Source: SZUA-265 sp965651905 (GTDB lineage Bacteria; Myxococcota_A; Polyangia; Polyangiales; Polyangiaceae). Taken from it: a stretch of 64,000 bases of DNA. The stretch lies in NCBI GenBank assembly GCA_965651905.1, contig CBFGUG010000023.1:1-64000 (forward strand), in the 5' to 3' direction. Position 1 is the first letter of the stretch; every line of letters begins with the position of its first letter. Positions 51,227 through 61,750 of the stretch are shown here, piece by piece. A model generated the notes under the pieces. It made no database searches, had not been told where the DNA came from, and saw nothing but the letters and a program-made list of their open reading frames with translations. Made by a program: the position numbers and the translations under genes.

Positions 51227-51660
51227 GACAGCTCGCTCGGGAACCAAGAACGATGTGACTGGCTGGAACGGACTCACGGGGGCCCAATGTAGCGGGCCTA
51301 GGAGAAAATCAAACTATTGTGTCACCGCGGTGAAACGATGCTCGCGCTGGCGGTCGACGTCGGTCGCTGCTACCTCTGCGATCTTGCGCCGAATCGCCTG
51401 GAGCGCTCGACACGACTGCAAACGACGACTCGCCGACCGTACTGAACGTTTCCACCGTGGGGCGAGAGGGCAAACATCCGGCAGCCTTTCGATGCGGGCG
51501 CAGGGTTTTGCGCCCGAAACCCCGGCCGTCTTGCTTCACACTAAATCCACGTCCACGGTGGTAGCCAACTCGCCGTCCGCATCGCAACCACCGATCACCC
51601 GCACGACGCCATCACTCGCCGAGGGTGGCTGACGTGCGCGATATCCAGGTGCAAACATTC
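51227..51660. promoter_or_regulatory. Divergent intergenic region with a palindrome and a hairpin
   Basis: About 430 bases between two oppositely oriented exported-protein genes. It contains a perfect 12-base palindrome tcaccgcggtga (51322-51333) and an exact hairpin with arms cgggcgca (51495-51502) and tgcgcccg (51509-51516), loop gggttt. The palindrome could be an operator. The hairpin could be an RNA element in the leader of the plus-strand gene. No coding frame here looks real. Confidence 0.45.
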
Positions 51661-54132
51661 ATGATGATACTTCGCAACCCGGGCCGTTACCCGAAAGCCC
51701 TCCCCTCCGACACCCTTCGCTCTGGCGAAGCTCCGCTGGCGCGTTACTTCTGCCTCGCACTGAGCCTCACGCTCGGATCTGTCGCATGCAGCACGGATGA
51801 CGGAAACTCGAGCACTCGAGACTCCGTGGTCGGCGACGGCAGCAACGGCCAAGGCACGGGTGACGGATCAGGCGACGGAATGGGTGGTGACGACCCTGGC
51901 AGTGGTAGCTCGTCACCCGCGGGCACCAACAACCAAGAAACGGTCACCATCGGCCAAGGTGAAAACGGCGATGGTTTCGTCACGGAGGGCGGGGACGCAC
52001 TCATCGTCGGCGGAGAGATCGCCCCAGACTGCGGTGACGGCAAGGTAAGCGACGCGGAAGCCTGCGACGATGGCGGAAACGAATCGGGCGATGGCTGCTC
52101 TGCGGACTGCAATTCGGTAGAGGCCGGCTACATCTGCGCAGGCGGCACGTTGTGCACGCTTACGGATTTCTGCGGCGATGGGCGCGTCTCGGGGGCAGAA
52201 ACCTGCGACGACGGCAATAGCGAGTCGGGCGACGGGTGTACAGGCACCTGCGGTGTCGAGTCAGGTTACGCGTGTACGGTTCCTGGTGAACCCTGTGTCT
52301 ACACCGTGGCGTGCGGCGATGGCACCGCCAACGGTGAAGAAGAGTGCGACGACCTGAACACCCGCAGCGGCGACGGCTGCAGTGACACGTGCACGCTGGA
52401 ACTCGGCTGGACCTGTTCTGCACCAGGGGCGGCCTGCATCGAGAACTGTGGCGACGGCATGGTGGTCGGATTCGAAACCTGTGACGATGGCAACACCGAG
52501 CCCGGCGATGGCTGTAGTGCAACGTGCAATCGCGAGCTGGGGTTCGCTTGCGAAAACGGAAGCTGCCACCCCACCGAGTGCGGCGACGGCGTGGCCGAGG
52601 GTGACGAAGCCTGCGACGATGGCAACGACCTGATCACGGGCGATGGCTGTTCTCCTGGTTGCCGACTCGAACCCAACTGTGATTCGGCGGACGGAACCTG
52701 CACGTCCAACTGCGGTGACGGCCTTCTGCTACCCGCCGACAACGAAGAATGCGACGATGGCAACAGCACCGACGGCGATGGCTGCAGCGCAAACTGCGAG
52801 ATCGAAGATGGCTTCGTGTGCGACATCGTCAGCGAGGCGAATACGGGGGTGCTCGAACTGCCGATCGTGTACCGAGACTTCATCGGTGTGGGCGACCAGA
52901 GTAAACCCGACGAGTACATGCCCGACGGGCACCCCGACTTCGAAAACCCGGAGTACTCCCAAAACGGTGGGGACGAAAAGGACGACGACGGCTCCCCGGG
53001 CCTGGTCGAAGTGCAATTGGGCGATGACGGCAAGCCCGTCTACGCGGGCAACACCTTTCAGAACAACGGGGAAGCCTTGTTCAACGAGTGGTATCGCCCC
53101 GCCGACAGTAACCGACCGATTCTGGGCACCCTACAGCTGTTCGAAGACGACCCCGGAACGTTCATTTACAGCAATTCATTCTTCTTCCCGATCGACGGTC
53201 TCGGCTGGGTCGGGTTGGGTGACGAGCCCGCACGCATGGCGGACTGGTTCGACCAAGGCTGCTGGGATCCTAAGAGTGGCACCCACGTCAACGACGTCGA
53301 CCCGGAAGACGGTGAGGTCGACACACACAACTACAGCTTCACCAGTGAGGTCCGCTATTGGTTCGAATTCCAAGGCGGCGAGGAGCTGGTGTTCCGCGGT
53401 GATGACGACGTGTGGGTGTTCATCAAGGGTCGTCTCGTAGCAGACCTCGGTGGTGTTCACTTACCGCGCGGCGCCGATGTGTGCGGCAACACCTGGCTGG
53501 AAGACGGCACGGAGGAGCAACCTGCGTGCGCGGGCCTTTCCGCCGACACCGAGGATCTGTCTGGACAACCACTTGGTCTGGTCGAGGGCAACGTCTACGA
53601 AGCAGTGGTGTTCCAAGCTGAACGCCACACCTGCCAATCGAACTACAAGTTGACCCTCTCCGGGTTTGCACAGCGTAGCTCGGTGTGTGGTAGCGTTTGC
53701 GGCGACGGCATCGTGGCGGGCAACGAACGTTGCGATGACGGCGAAAACAACGGCGCAGGCTACGGCTTCTGCAAGAGCGACTGCACGCCCGGCCCCCGCT
53801 GCGGCGACGGTGTGCTCAACGGCGACGAGGAATGCGACAACGGCCTGAACCTCGACGGCTATTACGCCGAAGACGGCGACTGCGCTCCCGGCTGCGTTTA
53901 TCCACCGTACTGCGGTGACGGCGAGCCCAACCCGAGTTTCGGCGAAGAGTGCGACCTCGGTACGGACGGCAACACGGGCGAATACGATGGTTGCGCCGCA
54001 ACCTGTGTGCTCGGCCCGCGCTGCGGCGACGGCTTCACGGACGAGGGGGAGGAGTGTGACGACGGCAACCGCGCCAACAACGACGGCTGCGACGTCGGTT
54101 GCAACAAAGAGAAAATCCGCATCGCGCGCTGA
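51661..54132 (+). CDS. Surface lipoprotein with ten DUF4215 Cys-rich repeats and a fibro-slime domain
   Basis: An 823-residue protein from the ATG at 51661; a GTG at 51625 is possible. The signal ends at SVAC, a weak lipobox. After a Gly/Ser/Asp linker there are six Cys-rich repeats (about 120-385). Each has the form CGDG...E-x-CDDGN...GDGCS...C. A fibro-slime domain follows (about 395-675), from IVYRDFIG through VFRGDDDVWVFIKG and LVADLGGVH. It is a PA14-like carbohydrate- or calcium-binding module. Four more Cys-rich repeats end the protein. The Asp-rich CDDGN loops suggest calcium binding. This architecture is common in Myxococcota surface proteins, and adhesion is the likely role. A strong terminator follows. 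Confidence 0.88.
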   Translation: MMILRNPGRYPKALPSDTLRSGEAPLARYFCLALSLTLGSVACSTDDGNSSTRDSVVGDGSNGQGTGDGSGDGMGGDDPGSGSSSPAGTNNQETVTIGQGENGDGFVTEGGDALIVGGEIAPDCGDGKVSDAEACDDGGNESGDGCSADCNSVEAGYICAGGTLCTLTDFCGDGRVSGAETCDDGNSESGDGCTGTCGVESGYACTVPGEPCVYTVACGDGTANGEEECDDLNTRSGDGCSDTCTLELGWTCSAPGAACIENCGDGMVVGFETCDDGNTEPGDGCSATCNRELGFACENGSCHPTECGDGVAEGDEACDDGNDLITGDGCSPGCRLEPNCDSADGTCTSNCGDGLLLPADNEECDDGNSTDGDGCSANCEIEDGFVCDIVSEANTGVLELPIVYRDFIGVGDQSKPDEYMPDGHPDFENPEYSQNGGDEKDDDGSPGLVEVQLGDDGKPVYAGNTFQNNGEALFNEWYRPADSNRPILGTLQLFEDDPGTFIYSNSFFFPIDGLGWVGLGDEPARMADWFDQGCWDPKSGTHVNDVDPEDGEVDTHNYSFTSEVRYWFEFQGGEELVFRGDDDVWVFIKGRLVADLGGVHLPRGADVCGNTWLEDGTEEQPACAGLSADTEDLSGQPLGLVEGNVYEAVVFQAERHTCQSNYKLTLSGFAQRSSVCGSVCGDGIVAGNERCDDGENNGAGYGFCKSDCTPGPRCGDGVLNGDEECDNGLNLDGYYAEDGDCAPGCVYPPYCGDGEPNPSFGEECDLGTDGNTGEYDGCAATCVLGPRCGDGFTDEGEECDDGNRANNDGCDVGCNKEKIRIAR

Positions 54133-54198
54133 AGAGCAGCCAGAACACTCCAGCGCGTGGGATGACCTACGTACGTGTGGCCCTCCGTATCTGGCAGC

Positions 54199-54240
54199 AG
54201 AGCCCCCGACCTGCACGGTTCGGGGGCTCTTGGCTTTGAT
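54199..54240 (+). terminator. Strong terminator hairpin after the DUF4215/fibro-slime gene
   Basis: The arms agagcccccga (54199-54209) and tcgggggctct (54220-54230) are exact complements around a 10-base loop, followed by tggctttgat. It lies 66 bases after the stop codon. Confidence 0.75.
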
Positions 54241-54322
54241 TGCGCGCCACGCCGGCCAGAGTTGACGCCGAATCACTTCGCGCCGCACTCGGGCCAGGCG
54301 TTCGACGCCGCGTTCCTCGCTT

Positions 54323-55534
54323 TTACGCCGCGTTCAACGTCGCAGTCGCTGGCGTGAGACGTTGCTCGAGCTGATCCGCCAGAGCAGGAGTGTCGGCAAC
54401 TGTCTGGCGGGCCTTCTCTTTACCGTGGCCGATTACGACGCCTTCGAGCGCGTAGTGCGCGCCGTTCTTCTGCACCACGCCTGCCAGGGTCGCTGACTCG
54501 AGCAAGTCCGCCGCTCGATCGATGCCCATGCCCCAGCGAATGTCGAACTCCGCCTCCGTGAATGGCTGAGCGCACTTGTTCTTCACCAACTTTACCCGGG
54601 TGCGGTTGCCGACGACCGTCTCCCCCACCGTCACCTTGCCGATCCGGCGCACGTCGAGGCGCACGCTCGAGTAGAACTTCAGCGCGTTTCCTCCAGTGGT
54701 CGTTTCGGGATTGCCGAACACGACGCCGATCTTCTGGCGTAGTTGGTTGATGAAAATGAACGCCGTGCCATGACGATGGCAAACCGCGGTCAACTTGCGT
54801 AGTGCCTGACTCATCAAACGCGCCTGGAGCCCCATGTGCGAGTCGCCCATGTCGCCCTCGATTTCGGCACGTGGAGTAAGGGCTGCGACGGAATCGATCA
54901 CCACGAGCTGCACTTGCCCGCTCTTGGTCAGAAACTCCGCGATCTCGAGTCCCTGCTCGCCGCAATCGGGCTGGGAGACGAGCAGCTTGGAGGTGTCGAC
55001 GCCGATCGCGCGGGCGTAGCGCACGTCGAACGCGTGCTCGGCGTCGATGAACGCCGCAACGCCGCCCGCTTTCTGCACCTCGGCGATCGCGTGCAAGGTG
55101 AGCGTGGTTTTGCCGCTCGACTCGGGACCGAAGATCTCGATGATGCGCCCGCGAGGATACCCGCCAATGCCGAGCGCCTTGTCGAGCGAATGACAACCGC
55201 TCGGGATGCATTCGAAGTGCTCACGGCTGTTGTTATCGAGCAACATCACCGAACCCTTTCCGAATGTCTTTTCGGCTTCTCCGAGGACGCCGCTGAGGGC
55301 GGCAACCGTTGCCTTCGAGCTCGGTTTTTCGGCGCCCTTGGCAGTTGCACCCTCCTTCTGGGCTCGACCGCTGTTGGGCGTTGCACTGCTCACCTGTGAT
55401 GGAACTGCGCTGGGTTTCGGCGCGGTAGCGCTGTTCGGCGAACGGCTTTCGCTTGCAGCAGAGCCGCGTGGCGCAGCTGCGTGTTCGGCCACTGTATTCG
55501 ACTTGTTTTTCTTGGTTTCGGGTTTTTGTGACAT
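54323..55534 (-). CDS. recA: RecA recombinase with long low-complexity N-terminal extension
   Basis: A 403-residue RecA. The canonical core starts only near residue 75; before it is a Ser/Ala/Pro/Lys-rich tail of about 70 residues that ordinary RecA lacks. Core motifs are intact: GPESSGKTT (Walker A, about 138-146), VVIDSVAAL (Walker B), a GDSHMGLQARLMSQALRKL segment (L1) and the L2 loop around GNPETTTGGNALKF. Differences from typical RecA: AEHAFDVRYARAIGVD in place of AEHALDPxYAxxLGVD, and GHGKEKAR in place of GQGKENAR. The usual acidic C-terminal tail is missing. AGAGGA lies eight bases before the ATG. It may be a second, divergent RecA or the only one. No lexA or recX is adjacent. Confidence 0.92.
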   Translation of the reverse strand: MSQKPETKKNKSNTVAEHAAAPRGSAASESRSPNSATAPKPSAVPSQVSSATPNSGRAQKEGATAKGAEKPSSKATVAALSGVLGEAEKTFGKGSVMLLDNNSREHFECIPSGCHSLDKALGIGGYPRGRIIEIFGPESSGKTTLTLHAIAEVQKAGGVAAFIDAEHAFDVRYARAIGVDTSKLLVSQPDCGEQGLEIAEFLTKSGQVQLVVIDSVAALTPRAEIEGDMGDSHMGLQARLMSQALRKLTAVCHRHGTAFIFINQLRQKIGVVFGNPETTTGGNALKFYSSVRLDVRRIGKVTVGETVVGNRTRVKLVKNKCAQPFTEAEFDIRWGMGIDRAADLLESATLAGVVQKNGAHYALEGVVIGHGKEKARQTVADTPALADQLEQRLTPATATLNAA

Positions 55535-55648
55535 CGTGCGTCCTCTTGTTGTGGGTTTGGTGAACCGCGCGAACCGAACTAAAAAAGCGCGGGTGTTGCG
55601 GCATTGGTGGCAATTCGAAAAGGGCGTGCTCGGGCACGGCGTTGGACG

Positions 55649-57220
55649 TCAAACTGCTCGATCGAAGATCCGTCCCTGCAGGGCTTCGGCGACGTGCGCG
55701 GCGCCAGTTCGCTCACGTTGTTCGAGATCGGCAATCGTGCGGGCGACCCGTAGCACCTTGCCGAAACCCCGAGCGCTGAGTCCCCACTTGTCGGCGGCGC
55801 GGGTGAGCAACCGCTCGGCTTCTGCCGTCAACTGCAAGACCGCCGAAAAATCCCGTGCGTCGAGTAACGAGTTCACTCGCGCCGCGGTGAGCCCCGCACG
55901 GCGACGTTCGAGTTGCCGAAGACGCGCAGCTTCCACCCGCCCTCGAACGGTCGCGGACGTCTCGGCGCTGCCTGGAACGGAGAGCATCGAGACCGCGACG
56001 GGCGGCAACGTCACGTGCACGTCCAGGCGATCGAGCAAGGGACCACTCAGCCTCGCTCGATAACGTGCGCGCTGCGCGTCGTTGCAGCGGCAGCGTTGGT
56101 CAGGGTGCCCGAAGTAGCCACACGGGCACGGGTTCATTGCCGCCACCAACGTCGGTCGGGCGGGGAACTGCGCGCGACCTCGGGCTCGGGAGATCGTGAC
56201 CGTGCCGTCTTCCAGCGGCTGACGCAGTGCTTCGAGCGTAGCGCGCCGAAACTCGGCGAGTTCGTCGAGAAACAGCACCCCATTGTGGGCGAGGCTCATC
56301 TCTCCAGGTCGTGGGGTGTCGCCTCCGCCGATCAGACCTTGTTCGGTCACCGTGTGGTGGGGCGCTCTGAATGGCCGCTGCACGACGATACCGCGCGAGG
56401 GATCGACCAAGCCCGCAACACTGTGAATGCTCGTGGTGTCGAGTGCCTCTTCGTAGCTCAGCGCTGGCAAGATCGTCGGCATGCGGCGGGCGAGCATGGT
56501 TTTTCCAGCCCCGGGTGGCCCGACCATCAGCAGGTTGTGGGCACCTGCGGCGGCCACCTCGATCGCGCGACGCGCCGCGGCTTGGCCACGGACGTCGCTG
56601 AGGTCCACGTCGTAAGGCGACGCGGCGGGTGTGAAGTCCGTCGCAGGCGCGGGTGACAGCGCACTGAGCCCCGAGAGAGCGTCGACCACTTCGCTCAGGG
56701 TCGACGCGACACGCACGTCGATGCCATCGACCAAACCAGCTTCACGCGCGTTCGCCGAGGGAACGATCGCGCCACGCAGACCGCGTTGGAGCGCACCGAA
56801 CAACTGAGGCAACACACCGCGCACGGGTTGCAGGCGGCCATCGAGCGATAGTTCGCCCAACAACACGAAACCACTCGTGGCCCCTTCGGGTAACCTCTCG
56901 ACCGCACCGAGGATCGCAATCGCAATCGCCAAGTCGAGCGCCGCGTCGCTCTTGCGCACGGACGCTGGAGCGAGATTGACGGTGATGGCGTATTCGTCGA
57001 GCAGCACTCCGAGCCTGGCGAGCGCGCTCGTCACCCGCACGCGAGCTTCGCGCACGGGCGTTTGCGCCAGCCCCACCATCTGAAAGAACGCTGGCCCTCT
57101 GCAGCAGCACACCTCGACGGTGATCGGCGCTGGCTCCAAACCGAGCAACGTGCTGGCCTGCACGGCACACAACCCGACGGGCTTCTCGACGACCGAGCGA
57201 ATGGGCGTGGGTTGGCTCAT
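55649..57220 (-). CDS. comM: YifB/ComM family Mg-chelatase-like AAA+ ATPase
   Basis: A 523-residue protein. Residues about 1-190 form the Lon-S5-like N-terminal domain with GLAQTPVREARVRV and GELSLDGRLQPVRG. A Walker A GPPGAGKTML motif lies near 238. LFLDELAEF carries Walker B, followed by LRQPLEDG and the zinc-type Cys cluster NPCPCGY with CRCND. ComM is the helicase that extends heteroduplex DNA after natural transformation. It sits 115 bases upstream of recA on the same strand, a sensible pairing because both act in recombination. No ComEA or DprA gene is in the window. Confidence 0.93.
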   Translation of the reverse strand: MSQPTPIRSVVEKPVGLCAVQASTLLGLEPAPITVEVCCCRGPAFFQMVGLAQTPVREARVRVTSALARLGVLLDEYAITVNLAPASVRKSDAALDLAIAIAILGAVERLPEGATSGFVLLGELSLDGRLQPVRGVLPQLFGALQRGLRGAIVPSANAREAGLVDGIDVRVASTLSEVVDALSGLSALSPAPATDFTPAASPYDVDLSDVRGQAAARRAIEVAAAGAHNLLMVGPPGAGKTMLARRMPTILPALSYEEALDTTSIHSVAGLVDPSRGIVVQRPFRAPHHTVTEQGLIGGGDTPRPGEMSLAHNGVLFLDELAEFRRATLEALRQPLEDGTVTISRARGRAQFPARPTLVAAMNPCPCGYFGHPDQRCRCNDAQRARYRARLSGPLLDRLDVHVTLPPVAVSMLSVPGSAETSATVRGRVEAARLRQLERRRAGLTAARVNSLLDARDFSAVLQLTAEAERLLTRAADKWGLSARGFGKVLRVARTIADLEQRERTGAAHVAEALQGRIFDRAV

Positions 57221-57422
57221 GAGGTCGTCGCAAGTGCACGCCCCGTGCCGTCAGCTTCGACCCACAAAAAACAATCGATTACTCGGACTTGAAGGCACGC
57301 CCCAAACGGCGGGCAGCGACGATGGCCGGCGGCGGCCAATTGCGCCAGTGCACTACTGGCTCGCCGAAGACAACTTGCCCGCCCGGGCGACGGGCGAACC
57401 ACGCGCAGCCGACACGCGCCCC

Positions 57423-58787
<1,365 letters not shown>

Positions 58788-58961
58788 TAGGAAAAAAATG
58801 CTAGCTGATGACTGATTACTACGCAAGAAGTAGCGATTGAGCCGGAATCACCTGCACTTGCTTCGCCCAGGTCACCTCTGCTACGCGCAGCGGGCTATCT
58901 CTAGCCCGTGCGTCGTTTCCTGGCGTTGCAAGCTAGGGACTGAATTCTGAAAGGCTTTTCC

Positions 58962-60176
58962 ATGTGGGGCATCGATAGACTCTCGAGCGGCCAACTCTCA
59001 GCCACACGCAAGCGCTTGCGCAACGGCGCTTGTGCCGTGCTCAGCCACGCGGCCGCCACCGACCGCAAGGGCCGCGGCGTACTGACGGTGCTCGACGAGC
59101 TCGGGGTCACGCCGTCCGTCGTGTTTTCCCCCGAACACGGCTTCGATGGCTGGGCACAAGCCGAGGAGAGCGTGAGCTCACCCGTCGAGGCCTCTGCAGA
59201 CGGACCCGCCGTCGTCAGCCTGTACGGCGAGGAAAAGGAATCTCTCGCGCCCACTGACGCCCAATTCGACGGCATCGAAACGCTGGTGATCGATTTGGTC
59301 GACGTGGGTAGCCGCTATTACACGTACGTTTGGACGGCGTTACTCACTGCCCGTAAAGCGCTGGAACGAGGCGTGCACTGCATCGTGCTCGACCGACCGA
59401 ACCCGCTCGGCGGCAGTCCCGAACACTGCGAGGGCAAGCCGCAAGACGAAGGGTTTCTATCGTTCGTCGGGCTCGAATCGATCTGCATTCGGCACGGGCT
59501 CACCATCGGCGAGATCTTGACGCACTTTCTGGCGCGCGACGGTCATCAGCCGGGCGCTGACGCAGCGTTCTCGGTCGTTGGTTGTCAGGGCTGGGAACGA
59601 AACAAGACCGCGGCGGCGTGGAACCGCCCGTTCATCCCCCCCTCCCCGAACATGCCGACGCTGGAGACGGCACTGCTGTACCCGGGAGGCTGTCTGGTGG
59701 AGGGCACGAACCTCTCCGAAGGTCGCGGCACGGCGTTTCCCTTTCGCGCGATCGGCGCACCGTTCCTCGATGGGCAGTCGCTGGCGAGCGCGCTCAGCGA
59801 CGCGCACCTGCCTGGCGTGATGGCACGGCCATTCCGCTTTCGCCCCAGCTTCGAGAAACACGCCGGACAGCTGTGTAATGGGGTGATGCTACACGTGACT
59901 CACGCCGAGAGTTTCCGCCCCGTGGCGACCTATCTGACGCTACTCCACGCCGCGCGCGCGCAAGCGCCCGAACAGTTCGAGTTCCGCACCCAGGCCTACG
60001 AATTCGAGAGCGACAGGCTGGCGTTCGATCTGCTCACGGGGTCGAGCGCCGCACGCGAAGCGTTGCTGGCAGACGCCAGCGCGAACGAGTTGATCGAGTT
60101 AGTTTGTCCCGTCGGCAGCGCGCCGAGCGAGTTGCTCGGCGCACTTCGCGAGCCACTGTCGAAAGCAACCTGCTGA
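58962..60176 (+). CDS. DUF1343 / NamZ-type exo-beta-N-acetylmuramidase-like protein
   Basis: A 404-residue protein without a signal peptide. Family landmarks: VVFSPEHGFDG (about 63-74) with catalytic-region Glu and His, VSLYGEEK, LVIDLVDVGSRYYTYVWT, VLDRPNPLGG and SPNMPTLETALLYPG followed by EGTNLSEGRGT. DUF1343 proteins include NamZ, which removes N-acetylmuramic acid from the non-reducing end of peptidoglycan fragments. The absence of an export signal would place it in the cytoplasm, acting on recycled fragments, or reflect a divergent role. No other muropeptide-recycling gene is adjacent. Confidence 0.88.
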   Translation: MWGIDRLSSGQLSATRKRLRNGACAVLSHAAATDRKGRGVLTVLDELGVTPSVVFSPEHGFDGWAQAEESVSSPVEASADGPAVVSLYGEEKESLAPTDAQFDGIETLVIDLVDVGSRYYTYVWTALLTARKALERGVHCIVLDRPNPLGGSPEHCEGKPQDEGFLSFVGLESICIRHGLTIGEILTHFLARDGHQPGADAAFSVVGCQGWERNKTAAAWNRPFIPPSPNMPTLETALLYPGGCLVEGTNLSEGRGTAFPFRAIGAPFLDGQSLASALSDAHLPGVMARPFRFRPSFEKHAGQLCNGVMLHVTHAESFRPVATYLTLLHAARAQAPEQFEFRTQAYEFESDRLAFDLLTGSSAAREALLADASANELIELVCPVGSAPSELLGALREPLSKATC

Positions 60177-60212
60177 ACGCCGACCGCAGAAGCTCACCTG
60201 TCCGCGTGGGCG

Positions 60213-61583
60213 TCACGCGGCAATGGCGGCTTCGATCTCGGCGCGGGTTTTCGGCGCGGAGGCGGACAGCACCTCGGGTTCAGCGTCCGTGATGCGCACG
60301 TCGTCTTCGATACGGATCCCGCGTACGTTCAGCTCCGCGAGCCGCTCCAGATCGATCAAGTGTCGGATCTTGTCGAAGTCGGGGCCGCCAAGCAGTTGTT
60401 CGATTCTGTAGAAACCGGGTTCGATCGTCACCACCATATTGCGCTCCAAGTCGCGATCGAGCCGCAAGAAGCGTTCGCCCGCGCCGCGACTGCGCGTCCG
60501 GCCGTCAGCGTAACCTGCGAGATCACCGAGGTCTTCCATGTCGTGCACGTCGAGCCCGAGCAAGTGCCCGATGCCGTGGGGGAAGAACACGGCCGCCACG
60601 TCACTGTGCGAGAGTTCATCTTCCGAACCTCGGAGCAAACCCACGTCACGCAGCCCGCTCACGAGCGTGCGCGCAGCGACGCGGTGCACGTCGCGGTAGC
60701 GAACGCCCACTCGACAGCGTTCGATCGCGGCGTGCTGCGCAGCGAGCACCGCGTCGTAAACTTCCGCCTGCAATGCCGTAAACTTCCCGGACACGGGCCA
60801 GGTGCGCGTGATGTCGCTCGCCCAGCCCTCGTGGGACTCGGCTCCCGCGTCCACCAGCAGCAGATCGCCCGCCTGCATCTCGTTCAGCGACGTCTCGTGG
60901 TGCAGCACCTCGCCATGGGTCGTGACGATGGACGTGTACGCGGGACGCATTCCCGCAGCCGTCATCACCGACTCGATCGCCGCGCGAGGCTGCGTCTCGC
61001 GCGCGCCCGGGCGCGTCGCGGCCATGCCTGCACGGTGAGCACGCGCCGAAACCTCCGCGGCGGTACGCATCTGCTGGAGCGCGTAGTCATCGTGTCGCAA
61101 TCGAACGTCAATCAAGGCGCGCGCCAATTCGAAGTCGCTTTCGGTATTCGGTCCTCCCCCAGGCTCGAGGCGGCGATCGAGCAAATCCTCGAGCCACGCC
61201 GTGCTCTCGACGTCCGCGGACGGCAGACTCGCCACGTCTTCGGGGGGCTCGTACTCGTCGAGCGGCAACACAGACATTCCGAGCCGCTCCGAGAGTTCAT
61301 CGAGGCTCGGCTCGGCGCCGTGCCACAGCGCTTCGCCCGGATCCGCGGGCTCGAGGAACAGCCGCGCGCCGTGCTCGTCGAACGACAGCAGCGCTTCGGG
61401 CAGGTGCAAGCCGACGAAGTATAAAAAGTGGCTCTCGGCACGAAACGGAAAGCGATTGCCCTCGAAGTTCCGTAGGCGCGCGACGCCACTTCCCAGAGCG
61501 CAGGGCCAGCGACACTTGGCGAGCAGGCGCTCTCGCCGCTGCTCGAAACACTGCGTTGGACTGGATGGCGGCCACGACGACAT
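60213..61583 (-). CDS. pepP: Xaa-Pro aminopeptidase (M24B, aminopeptidase P)
   Basis: A 456-residue metalloprotease. An N-terminal AMP_N-type domain (about 10-150, FPFRAESHFLYFVGL) is followed by the pita-bread catalytic domain. Five metal ligands are seen in order: two Asp in LVDAGAESHEGWASDITRT (about 250-262), His in HGIGHLLGLDVHDM (about 345), Glu in TIEPGFY (about 395) and Glu in GIRIEDDV (about 432). It removes N-terminal residues next to proline, usually with Mn2+. It is convergent with the NamZ-like gene and divergent from the MNIO gene, so it is probably independent of both. Confidence 0.93.
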   Translation of the reverse strand: MSSWPPSSPTQCFEQRRERLLAKCRWPCALGSGVARLRNFEGNRFPFRAESHFLYFVGLHLPEALLSFDEHGARLFLEPADPGEALWHGAEPSLDELSERLGMSVLPLDEYEPPEDVASLPSADVESTAWLEDLLDRRLEPGGGPNTESDFELARALIDVRLRHDDYALQQMRTAAEVSARAHRAGMAATRPGARETQPRAAIESVMTAAGMRPAYTSIVTTHGEVLHHETSLNEMQAGDLLLVDAGAESHEGWASDITRTWPVSGKFTALQAEVYDAVLAAQHAAIERCRVGVRYRDVHRVAARTLVSGLRDVGLLRGSEDELSHSDVAAVFFPHGIGHLLGLDVHDMEDLGDLAGYADGRTRSRGAGERFLRLDRDLERNMVVTIEPGFYRIEQLLGGPDFDKIRHLIDLERLAELNVRGIRIEDDVRITDAEPEVLSASAPKTRAEIEAAIAA

Positions 61584-61750
61584 GCCCCTGTCATGCCTCA
61601 GGCATGGGCAAACGTCGAATGCGCCTGCGCGTCTCGCTCGGCGAACGTACGGTCGGCCGTCGCTGAGATCATGTCGGCCCTTGCCGCGGCTCGCGTCGAG
61701 CGGGCTCGGGAGTTTCCGACCGAGCCACGAACACGCTACCCTGTAGTTCG

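Noticed and set aside
51451..51530. Possible c-di-GMP (GEMM-type) riboswitch upstream of the fibro-slime gene, because of a gggcaaaca box followed by a GC-rich hairpin
   Set aside because: The 5' element and the GAAA tetraloop are absent, and the second conserved strand (acgcaaagc) does not match. Only the hairpin itself is reported.
55535..55600. Possible SOS box (repeated GAAC elements) upstream of recA
   Set aside because: The spacing between GAAC repeats does not match the alpha-proteobacterial GAAC-N7-GAAC form or any LexA palindrome I know; left unannotated.
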